Shown here piece after piece: positions 1-5,210 of a stretch of 6,047 bases of DNA (within the stretch, counting starts at the first letter, position 1; each line of letters opens with the position of its first letter). Position numbers and translations under genes: made by a program. This DNA comes from CAYLLD01 sp964425135 (GTDB lineage Bacteria > Pseudomonadota > Alphaproteobacteria > Rhodobacterales > Rhodobacteraceae), in assembly GCA_964425135.1 (NCBI GenBank), contig CAYRKW010000108.1:1-6047 (forward strand), given 5' to 3'. The notes beneath the pieces are model-generated. The model ran no database searches and was not told where the DNA came from. It saw only the letters and a list, made by a program, of their open reading frames with translations.

Positions 1-587
1 GGCGACCACATGACGGGTTTGGAGCCTTGATAGAGTGCGCCGTTCATGACGAATTTCATGAATTCGTCGGCGATCACGGCTTCGGCGTGGTAGTTCATTG
101 TTAGGTACGGGTCGGCCCAATTGCCGGTGATGCCCAGACGTTTGAACTCGTCGCGCTGGATGTCGATCCAGCCTTCGGCGAATTTGCGGCATTCCTGACG
201 TAGCTCGATGATCGGCACGTCATCCTTGTTCTTGCCTTTCTTGCGGTACTGCTCTTCGATTTTCCATTCGATGGGCAGGCCGTGACAGTCCCAGCCGGGG
301 ATGTAGCGGCTGTCATGGCCCATCATTTGCTGCGAGCGCACGACCATGTCCTTAAGGATTTTGTTCAGCCCATGGCCGATGTGCAGATGGCCGTTGGCGT
401 ATGGCGGGCCGTCGTGAAGGACGAAGGACGGGCGCTCGCCAGCGGTTTCGCGCAAGCGGTCGTAGATGCCGATCCGCTCCCAGCGCGCGAGCCAGTCCGG
501 TTCACGGTTTGGCAATCCAGCGCGCATGGGAAAATCAGTTTTGGGTAGAAAAAGCGTGTCTTTGTAGTCAGGCGTGTCCGCACACAT
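1..587 (-). CDS. ileS: Isoleucine--tRNA ligase (IleS), N-terminal part, runs off the window
   Basis: Charges tRNA-Ile with isoleucine in the cytoplasm; class I synthetase. Reading the minus strand from ATG at 587 gives 195 codons open to the window edge. Visible are the IleS-type N-terminus (YKDTLFLPKTDFPMRAGLP, about residues 8-26), the class I ATP-binding signature HIGH at residues 69-72 within NGHLHIGHGLNKILKDM, and GWDCHGLPIE at about 98-107. These fit IleS rather than ValS or LeuS. The KMSKS motif, editing domain remainder and C-terminus lie outside. The start is firm: an in-frame TGA lies five codons upstream, no other start lies between, and GGAG sits 9 nt before the ATG. The gene is divergent from the flavoprotein gene at 859. 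Only the left window edge truncates it; no frameshift was seen. Confidence 0.96.
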   Translation of the reverse strand, partial: MCADTPDYKDTLFLPKTDFPMRAGLPNREPDWLARWERIGIYDRLRETAGERPSFVLHDGPPYANGHLHIGHGLNKILKDMVVRSQQMMGHDSRYIPGWDCHGLPIEWKIEEQYRKKGKNKDDVPIIELRQECRKFAEGWIDIQRDEFKRLGITGNWADPYLTMNYHAEAVIADEFMKFVMNGALYQGSKPVMWS

Positions 588-617
588 CTTGGGAAGCTCC
601 GGTCATCCATGTGAGGT

Positions 618-646
618 TGTATAAGCAGGCTGAGTTAGCCGTTTAA
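618..646 (-). promoter_or_regulatory. Candidate sigma70-type promoter for ileS
   Basis: On the minus strand TTAAAC (641-646) and TATACA (618-623) are separated by exactly 17 nt. The -10 box matches the consensus at 4 of 6 positions and the -35 box at 3 of 6. A start of transcription about 7 nt downstream would give a leader of roughly 25-30 nt before the ileS ATG at 587. The spacer contains a small inverted repeat (GGCT at 628-631, AGCC at 637-640). The call rests on sequence resemblance and position alone. Confidence 0.4.
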
Positions 647-673
647 CTGCGGCGCAAATCGCTCGCGCCTGAT

Positions 674-702
674 CCCGGACGCTCTGGTGTCAGAGCGCCG
701 GG
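674..702. repeat. Strong GC-rich hairpin in the ileS/flavoprotein divergent region
   Basis: Arms 674-685 and 692-702 pair over 11 bp (CCCGG, then CGCTCT) with a single bulged A at 679 and a 6-nt centre GGTGTC. In the plus direction a TTTTT run occurs only at 720-724, about 17 nt beyond the stem, and no T-run follows on the minus strand, so it is not a classical terminator. It lies upstream of the candidate ileS promoter and about 155 bp before the flavoprotein start. It could be an operator, a relic terminator or a leader structure; the role is unknown. Confidence 0.55.
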
Positions 703-742
703 TAAGTAATTCGTAACACTTTTTGCCGCAGATAGGTCATGA

Positions 743-775
743 GGGCCTCTATACCTGCCTCCTGCACAGAGGTCC
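743..775. repeat. Imperfect inverted repeat upstream of the flavoprotein gene
   Basis: GGGCCTCT (743-750) pairs with AGAGGTCC (768-775) over 8 positions, one of them G-T, around a 17-nt loop. It is a modest structure that could occur by chance. It is listed because it lies in a run of inverted repeats covering the sequence between the 674-702 hairpin and the start codon at 859. Confidence 0.3.
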
Positions 776-788
776 ACATGTCACCGTT

Positions 789-823
789 TTCACACACACC
801 TATCCACCCAAATTTTGTGTGAA
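789..823. promoter_or_regulatory. Perfect 8-bp inverted repeat, candidate operator
   Basis: TTCACACA (789-796) is repeated in exact reverse complement as TGTGTGAA (816-823) with 19 bp between. It lies 36-70 bp before the flavoprotein ATG, where a promoter and repressor or activator sites would be expected. No convincing -35/-10 pair could be placed with it, so the operator role is an inference. Confidence 0.35.
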
Positions 824-828
824 TTGCA

Positions 829-850
829 TTATGCCTTTGAATTTGCATAA
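829..850. promoter_or_regulatory. Inverted repeat TTATGC-N10-GCATAA touching the ribosome binding site
   Basis: TTATGC (829-834) and GCATAA (845-850) are exact reverse complements with a 10-bp spacer. The same stretch also holds a loose direct repeat (GAATTGCAT at 821-829 and GAATTTGCAT at 839-848). The right arm overlaps the first bases of AAGGA (849-853), the ribosome binding site of the gene at 859. It could be a dimeric regulator site one turn and a half across, or a weak RNA hairpin limiting ribosome access. Confidence 0.3.
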
Positions 851-858
851 GGAATCAT

Positions 859-2094
859 ATGGCAAGAAAACAAAAAATAGCCGTAATAGGCAGTGGAATC
901 GGTGGCTTGGCAGTGGCCGCATTTCTCAAGGATCAGGGCCATGGCGTCACGATCTATACCGAACAGAGCAGCCCGAGCGCTGAGGGAGGCGGTCTGATCG
1001 TCCCGCCAAGCGGTCAGGCGGTGCTGGAGCGGCTCGGAATTTTACGCAAGCTGATGAGTTATGGCGTCAAAATCTCTCGCATTGATGGCGAGCGGGTGCG
1101 TGACGAGAAGTCGGTTGTGCGGGCGCGCTATGGTGTGGGAGATGCCGCGCGCTTTGGTCTGGCGCTTCAACGCCTGGCGCTGATTGAAGCTCTCCATGAT
1201 GCGGCGGTCAGTCGTGGTGTGGAGATTGAGACCGATCACATGGTTCTGGGGATCGACACGCCCGAAGAGCCTTATCTTATCATTGAAGGTGCGCGGCAGG
1301 CGGGGCCGTTCGATCTTGTCGTCGATGCCAGCGGTGCGCGGTCGGGGATATCCTCGCTGATGTCGGCGCAATTTGGCTATGGGATGCTGAGCGCTGTTGC
1401 CGATGCGCCCAAAAACATGGCCGATATTGGAGGCGTGTTCCTGCAACGCTATGACCGCGCCAAGACGATGGCAGGTTTGCTACCGATTGGCACCACGGCG
1501 CGCGATGCAACGCCCAAAGTTGCGCTGTTCTGGTCGATGAAAACCAGCGCATATGATACATGGCGGGAGCGTGATCTGAACGAATGGAAGGCGGAGACCT
1601 ATGCCCATTGGCCAGATTTCGAGTTTTTCCTGTCGCGCGTCGATCGCCATGATGATTTGCGGTTTGAGACCTATAATCACGGTTCACTAAACCGTCTGGC
1701 GCGCGGCCGGATCGCCTATGTCGGCGATGCCGCCCATCAATCTGCGCCGCAGCTTGGACATGGGGCGAACCATGCGCTTCTTGATGCAATGACGCTGGCG
1801 AGCGCCTTGAACGAAGGGCGAGAGCTTGAGGCAGCCCTCAAGGCCTATTCGCTTCGGCGGCTTTTGCATATGAAGCTGAGCCAGGCGATCAGCGGGGTGG
1901 CAACGCCGATGTTCCAGTCGGATTATCGTGTGCCCGCGCTCCTGCGCGACGCTGTGATTGCACCCATAAGCGCAACCGGCTGGGGCGAGAGGCTCGTGAG
2001 CCGTGTTCTGAGCGGGGACGTGATCACGCCCCATGGTCTGCGCAAGACCGCGGCGCAGCGCCCGGCGGTGATTGCGCCCGAACCGGGCGAGTGA
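859..2094 (+). CDS. FAD-dependent monooxygenase-type oxidoreductase (class A flavoprotein fold)
   Basis: A 411-residue cytoplasmic flavoprotein, probably an NAD(P)H-using hydroxylase or related oxidoreductase; the substrate cannot be told. Residues 7-16 (IAVIGSGIGG) form the GxGxxG dinucleotide fold, with E35 at the end of the second strand as expected for FAD ribose binding. GGGLIVPPSGQAVLERLG at about 43-60 matches the family's second FAD region, with R105 in the LALQRLALIEAL helix. VGDAAHQSAPQLGHGANHAL at 288-307 is the third FAD motif, typical of UbiH, salicylate hydroxylase and PHBH relatives. The middle 'DG' motif is unusual: DASGARS (156-162) rather than GADGxRS, which is closer to halogenase or geranylgeranyl-reductase-like flavoproteins. 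The start is supported by AAGGA 5 nt upstream. No partner gene flanks it. Length is normal for the family and no membrane segment was seen. Confidence 0.88.
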   Translation: MARKQKIAVIGSGIGGLAVAAFLKDQGHGVTIYTEQSSPSAEGGGLIVPPSGQAVLERLGILRKLMSYGVKISRIDGERVRDEKSVVRARYGVGDAARFGLALQRLALIEALHDAAVSRGVEIETDHMVLGIDTPEEPYLIIEGARQAGPFDLVVDASGARSGISSLMSAQFGYGMLSAVADAPKNMADIGGVFLQRYDRAKTMAGLLPIGTTARDATPKVALFWSMKTSAYDTWRERDLNEWKAETYAHWPDFEFFLSRVDRHDDLRFETYNHGSLNRLARGRIAYVGDAAHQSAPQLGHGANHALLDAMTLASALNEGRELEAALKAYSLRRLLHMKLSQAISGVATPMFQSDYRVPALLRDAVIAPISATGWGERLVSRVLSGDVITPHGLRKTAAQRPAVIAPEPGE

Positions 2095-2118
2095 ACAGAG
2101 CGGGCCGCGCTGCGCGTC

Positions 2119-2138
2119 ATCCCCGTGAAAGCGGGGAT
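2119..2138. repeat. REP-like palindrome with GAAA loop, possible terminator
   Basis: ATCCCCGT and GCGGGGAT pair over 8 bp (last pair U-G) around a GAAA tetraloop, 24 nt after the flavoprotein stop. The wider form CGTCATCCCC...GGGGATCTC resembles the dispersed palindromes common in proteobacterial genomes; read on the minus strand it encodes the familiar spurious peptide EIPAFTGMT. It may also terminate the flavoprotein transcript, although only CTCTTG and no T-run follows. Confidence 0.6.
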
Positions 2139-2176
2139 CTCTTGCAGTCCAATCACGCGCACCGCTGTCAAACGGT

Positions 2177-2210
2177 GAGCCGCGATGCGGCTCGCATCAT
2201 TTGTTTTGCG
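2177..2210 (+). terminator. Weak candidate terminator after the flavoprotein gene
   Basis: GAGCCGC (2177-2183) and GCGGCTC (2187-2193) form a perfect 7-bp stem with a GAT loop, followed after several bases by a T-rich stretch (ATTTGTTTT, about 2198-2206). It lies about 80 nt after the flavoprotein stop. The T-tract is interrupted and not adjacent to the stem, so it may be only a stable 3' end structure. Before the MITE arrived this hairpin would also have been closer to the ycjF stop on the other strand. Confidence 0.35.
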
Positions 2211-2255
2211 CTTGCGCGCGCAGCGGGATATTTTTCGAACCAAAGAAATCGGATT

Positions 2256-2282
2256 TAGAGCGCCGTCCAGCAAATCTGATCC
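2256..2282 (+). repeat. Left terminal inverted repeat of the MITE
   Basis: Starts with the TA at 2256-2257 and continues GAGCGCCGTCC. It pairs with 2604-2630; the two differences are at 2270 (G against the right end's A, in the same orientation) and 2280 (T against C). The flanking base 2255 no longer matches, which fixes the outer edge. Confidence 0.85.
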
Positions 2283-2336
2283 AATTCTGCGCGTCCGGGC
2301 CGGGCGTCAGCGGTTGGTGCGAGGGTGTGCCGCGAT

Positions 2337-2379
2337 CTGGTGGATCGGGGCGCAACGCCGTGCGTGGCCGATGCACCAG
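2337..2379. repeat. Internal hairpin of the MITE
   Basis: CTGGTGGATCGG (2337-2348) pairs with CCGATGCACCAG (2368-2379) at 11 of 12 positions. A second small stem, GGCG-CAA-CGCC, sits in its loop at 2349-2359. Two stacked stems of this kind would be stable as RNA or as extruded single-stranded DNA. No function is assigned. Confidence 0.5.
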
Positions 2380-2410
2380 CCCTGACGTGCCCTTCGGGAC
2401 TGGCCATCAA

Positions 2411-2507
2411 AGCGTTTCCGGTTTTCATAGCAGCACGCCTATCGCTTTTCGCGTTCGAGCAAAGCGAGAGGCAGCGAACAAGGAATTCAATGTAAACTGG
2501 AAACGCT
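2411..2507. repeat. Nested inverted-repeat unit inside the MITE
   Basis: AGCGTTTCCGGTTTTCAT (2411-2428) and its reverse complement at 2490-2507 agree at 16 of 18 positions. The 61-bp interior holds further small stems (TCGCTTT at 2442-2448 with AAAGCGA at 2461-2467; GTTCG at 2453-2457 with CGAAC at 2475-2479). Its AGCG ends resemble the AGAGCG ends of the outer element. A TATA follows the right arm at 2507-2510, but there is no matching TA beside the left arm. It is either an older small element that the outer one carries, or an internal structural domain. Confidence 0.55.
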
Positions 2508-2603
2508 ATAGCGCCCCTGTCACTGCGCCCCGTCACGAACAGGTAATCCCGGCGACCCGCCTGCGCCGCGGCTTGGTCAGGGGCGCAAATGGCTTGTCAG
2601 AAC

Positions 2604-2630
2604 GGGTCAGATTTGTTGGACGGCGCTCTA
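2604..2630 (-). repeat. Right terminal inverted repeat of the MITE, overlapping the ycjF stop
   Basis: Reverse complement of the left end at 25 of 27 positions; the outer edge is the TA at 2629-2630. Read on the minus strand, this TA plus the element's first base, G, forms the TAG stop codon of ycjF at 2628-2630. Confidence 0.85.
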
Positions 2631-3680
2631 GCCGCGACCGAATACGCCTGTGAGGGCAGATTTGACGATGGATGTGACGCGTGGACGGCGTTCGGCAACG
2701 AAGGGCATGGGCCGGCAGATATCCATGGCGGCCAGGCCCACGCGGGCGGTTAGCGCGCCATTGATGATGCCTTCGCCGAACCGTCTAGAGAGTTTGGCGA
2801 CCGCGCCGCCGCCAGCGACGCTTCCGATCAGATCATCGGCAACCCCCACCGCGCCTGTGGCGATCAGGTGGGTGGCGACGGCACGAAAAAGCCGCCAAGA
2901 GCCAAGTGTTCCAGCGCGTCCGCCGTAAATCTCGGCGATGCGTCGGATCATGCGGGTGTTGGCGGCGAATGCTGCGACCACGTCGGCAAGTGCCAGTGGC
3001 ACGATGGCAGTGACGGCGGCGACCTGGCGGGCCGATTTTTCGATCTCTTTGCGGGCGGCTGTGTCCAAGGGTGACATCAGAGTGCGTTCCATCATGTCGA
3101 GACGGTCGGCGGGATGTATCACGTCGTTTTGGTGCTTCTTCATGTCTGACAACGCCCAGCTCATATCCTCGCGGCCCGCGTAGAGGCGGGAAAATTTTTG
3201 CGCCAGCGCCTTTGTTGCCTCTTCATCAGGGGTGTCGCGCAACGCGCTTGCGGTGCGGCGCAGGTCGTCAATTTTCGACAGGCGTGCGAAGCCTGCAATT
3301 TCGCGTAGGGCCAAGACGATGAGGGCGAGGACGAGCATGCCGCCGAGCGCGAGCGCGGCGCGGCCAAGCCATACGTTGCGGGACAGAAGATCGGTGGTGA
3401 AATCCCATGTGGCCGTGGAGAGCCACAGCAGGAGGAGGCCGGAGATGGCGAGCCAGAACATGCGGCTGATCCATGAGACCGGGCGCGCGGCGATGCGGGT
3501 GGCTGCGATCATGGCCTGCCCTTCGGCGCCCGGCGCATCGGGCGATGTGATATCGGGCACGGGAGGCGCGCTTGCCGGATCGATTGGCGCAGCGCGCTCG
3601 ACCACGGCCGCTTTGCGTTTGGCGGGTTTGGCTTGTGTCTGGGACGGGATGACGAGCGGGCCAATGGGTTTTTTGCTCAT
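2628..3680 (-). CDS. ycjF: YcjF family inner-membrane protein (TIGR01620, DUF697)
   Basis: A 350-residue membrane protein paired with the NTPase YcjX. It has a polar, Pro/Ala/Lys-rich N-terminal tail of about 65 residues. Two hydrophobic helices follow, at about 74-91 (FWLAISGLLLLWLSTA) and 104-126 (WLGRAALALGGMLVLALIVLAL). A long, mostly soluble C-terminal region carries the DUF697-like stretch at about 220-285 (VTAIVPLALADVVAAFAANT, then GVADDLIG). The layout and length match the YcjF family, whose molecular role is not established. The start is set by the ATGA overlap with the ycjX stop, with GGAG 10 nt upstream inside ycjX, so translation is probably coupled. The stop is TAG at 2628-2630, built from a MITE end; the uninterrupted ancestor would have ended in TAA at the same codon, so the protein appears intact. 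Confidence 0.88.
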   Translation of the reverse strand: MSKKPIGPLVIPSQTQAKPAKRKAAVVERAAPIDPASAPPVPDITSPDAPGAEGQAMIAATRIAARPVSWISRMFWLAISGLLLLWLSTATWDFTTDLLSRNVWLGRAALALGGMLVLALIVLALREIAGFARLSKIDDLRRTASALRDTPDEEATKALAQKFSRLYAGREDMSWALSDMKKHQNDVIHPADRLDMMERTLMSPLDTAARKEIEKSARQVAAVTAIVPLALADVVAAFAANTRMIRRIAEIYGGRAGTLGSWRLFRAVATHLIATGAVGVADDLIGSVAGGGAVAKLSRRFGEGIINGALTARVGLAAMDICRPMPFVAERRPRVTSIVKSALTGVFGRG

Positions 3681-5101
3681 GGCAAGCGGTCTCCGATCAA
3701 GAACTCAACGGCCTTATCGAGCCTTATGTGGGGTGGGCCGTCTCCCGCTTTCAGGGTCAGTTTTGGCGGTGCAAAGCGCATCACGGAATATTCGGTATCG
3801 AGCCATTTTTCGGACCCCTCGCGTGCGGGCGAGAGCAGATGGGCCGGATCATCGGGCAGCGTGCCTGGGTACATTGCTGCTTCCTGGCCTGTGTCCAAAA
3901 GCGTGCCGCGCACGCAATCCACATCCATGCCGTCATGGGCGACGGTTTCCTCGACGGTTGCACGCCAGCTGGCAATCGCCATGGCTTTGGTATCCGCGCC
4001 CCGATGATTGGCGTGATCACGGGCCTTGCGCACGAGCGCGTCGGTGATGGCTTGCAGTTGCGGGTGTTGGGTGTGGTGCAGGTGATCAGCCTTGGTGGCA
4101 GCAAAGAGGATGCGGTCGATCCGTTTGCCTAAGATAGTCGAGAGCCAGGAGTTTTGGCCGGGGCGAAAGCTGCCGAGGATGTCGGTGAGGGCGATGCGCA
4201 GATCCTCGGTCGCTTGCGGTCCCGCGTGGATTGCGCCCAGCACATCGACGAGCACGATCTGGCGATCGATGCGGGAGAAATGGTTGCGGTAGAAGGGTTT
4301 GACGACGATGCGCTTGTAGCTTTCAAAGCGCCGCTCGAACGCGCGCCAGAGCGAGCCGGAGCGGGATTTGGCGGGCTTTTCCAGCGGGCAGAAGGTAAGC
4401 GCGGGCGAGCCTATGAGATCGCCGGGCATCAAGAATCGGCCCGGAGCGCAGGCGGAAAAACCGGCGTTGCGGCAGTCGTGAAGGTATTGGGTGAAGGCGT
4501 CCGAGAGGGTTTTGGCAACGGGTTCGTCCAATTGCGCTGCCGCATCGGTGTTTGCGAGGATATCGAGCCAAGGCCCTGCTTGCGTTCCACGGGCGTTTTG
4601 CCGCGCGGTGGCGAGCGCGGTTTGCGACCATTGCGCGAAACTCTGATCAAGAAGCGGTAGATCGAGAAGCCATTCGCCGGGGTAATCAACGATGTCGATG
4701 TGGAGGGTTTTGGGGCCGGTAAGACTAGACAGGATACCCGAAGGCGCGACTTTGAGCGACAGGCGCAACTGGCTGATCGACCGTGTTGAATGGGGCCATT
4801 GGGGTGTTTGGCCTTTGAGCGCGGCCAGATGATCCTCATAGGCAAATCGGGCGATATCATCGTCGGGTTGGGGTTGCAGATATGCACCCAGCACCCGTCC
4901 CTGGGCAATCGCACCCACGCCTGGCATGCGTCCGCGGTCCTGCAGATTTGCAATGAGCGAGGTGATGAAGACTGTCTTGCCTGCCCGGCTCAGACCTGTG
5001 ACGCCGAGCCGGATCACTGGTTCGAACAATATCTCGTTTACCCCATCCTGCGCCATTTCCAGACTACGCGAAATCTGGTCGGTAATGTTTGTGAGGATCA
5101 C
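3677..5101 (-). CDS. ycjX: YcjX family P-loop NTPase (DUF463)
   Basis: A 474-residue GTPase-like protein, the soluble partner of the membrane protein YcjF. Numbered from the GTG at 5101, the P-loop is GLSRAGKT at 36-43 inside IRLGVTGLSRAGKTVFITSL. A Walker B/G3-like DYPGEWLLDLP begins at 139. A G4-like ATKADH lies at about 335-340. The family-typical end HIRLDKAVEFLIGDRLP closes the protein. E. coli YcjX ends in nearly the same way and is of similar length (about 465). In enterobacteria ycjXF is reported as stress or heat-shock associated; the exact function is unknown. GTG at 5101 is preferred because AGGG lies 7 nt upstream and the short lead before the P-loop fits relatives. A TTG at 5137 would add 12 residues but has a poorer ribosome site. 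The gene overlaps ycjF by 4 bp and is divergent from truA. Confidence 0.9.
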   Translation of the reverse strand: MILTNITDQISRSLEMAQDGVNEILFEPVIRLGVTGLSRAGKTVFITSLIANLQDRGRMPGVGAIAQGRVLGAYLQPQPDDDIARFAYEDHLAALKGQTPQWPHSTRSISQLRLSLKVAPSGILSSLTGPKTLHIDIVDYPGEWLLDLPLLDQSFAQWSQTALATARQNARGTQAGPWLDILANTDAAAQLDEPVAKTLSDAFTQYLHDCRNAGFSACAPGRFLMPGDLIGSPALTFCPLEKPAKSRSGSLWRAFERRFESYKRIVVKPFYRNHFSRIDRQIVLVDVLGAIHAGPQATEDLRIALTDILGSFRPGQNSWLSTILGKRIDRILFAATKADHLHHTQHPQLQAITDALVRKARDHANHRGADTKAMAIASWRATVEETVAHDGMDVDCVRGTLLDTGQEAAMYPGTLPDDPAHLLSPAREGSEKWLDTEYSVMRFAPPKLTLKAGDGPPHIRLDKAVEFLIGDRLP

Positions 5102-5210
5102 ACCTGCGCCCTGCTTTATCGTCCCAATTGACCTCAATGTAAGATCGCATCCCGCAAATTACGAGTGGTCTTTGCAATCAATGCAGCCTCGCGATAAGCA
5201 CGCCGGTGTT
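5102..5210. other. Divergent spacer between ycjX and truA
   Basis: These 109 bp must carry the promoters of both genes. A TTGACC (5128-5133) in the truA direction looks like a -35 box, but no good -10 follows at 16-18 bp. In the ycjX direction GATAAA (5115-5120) might be part of a -10. Neither is convincing. No repeat or RNA gene is seen. Confidence 0.4.

Larger units (their letters stand above)
2256..2630. mobile_element. Miniature inverted-repeat element (MITE), IS630/Tc1-mariner type, no transposase
   Basis: The ends are 27-bp inverted repeats (2256-2282 and 2604-2630), identical at 25 of 27 positions and beginning TAGAGCGCCGTCC on each outer edge. Homology stops exactly at the TA on both sides, as expected from a TA target duplication, the hallmark of the IS630/Tc1-mariner group. 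The core between the two TAs is 371 bp. It encodes no recognisable protein; open frames across it show no domain and run through the ends. The interior is rich in inverted repeats (2337-2379, 2411-2507, and GCGCCCCTG at 2511-2519 with CAGGGGCGC at 2578-2586). It presumably moved by means of a transposase encoded elsewhere. It lies between the convergent flavoprotein and ycjF genes and supplies the last base of the ycjF stop. Confidence 0.78.

Noticed and set aside
365..610. 81-codon minus-strand frame over the ileS start
   Set aside because: It is out of frame with the IleS protein, whose frame carries HIGH and the other conserved motifs.
588..858. tRNA gene, T-box or riboswitch ahead of ileS or the flavoprotein
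   Set aside because: No cloverleaf, no T-box consensus and no known aptamer core could be seen. The hairpins present do not assemble into a recognised class.
723..983. 86-codon plus-strand open frame upstream of and overlapping the flavoprotein
   Set aside because: It overlaps the flavoprotein start in another frame, has no good ribosome site, and its end is the out-of-frame reading of the FAD motif.
2511..2538. Tandem GCGCCCCTGTCACT / GCGCCCCGTCACGA as the start of a repeat array
   Set aside because: There are only two imperfect copies with no spacer pattern; it is neither a CRISPR nor a minisatellite.
2095..2627. Defence island or novel gene system in the large intergenic gap
   Set aside because: The gap is accounted for by a REP-like hairpin, a possible terminator and a MITE; no coding signal remains.
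2201..2653. 150-codon plus-strand open frame across the MITE and into the ycjF end
   Set aside because: It crosses both ends of the mobile element, overlaps ycjF on the other strand, has low-complexity Arg/Ser-rich translation and no recognisable domain.
3232..4047. 271-codon plus-strand open frame opposite ycjF and ycjX
   Set aside because: It is antisense to two well-supported genes. Its Arg/Ser/Ala-rich translation is typical of a shadow frame in GC-rich DNA.
4926..5210. 95-codon N-terminal extension of truA
   Set aside because: It lies antisense to the start of ycjX, reads as Arg/Pro-rich sequence unlike TruA, and the TruA family begins at the 5211 ATG.
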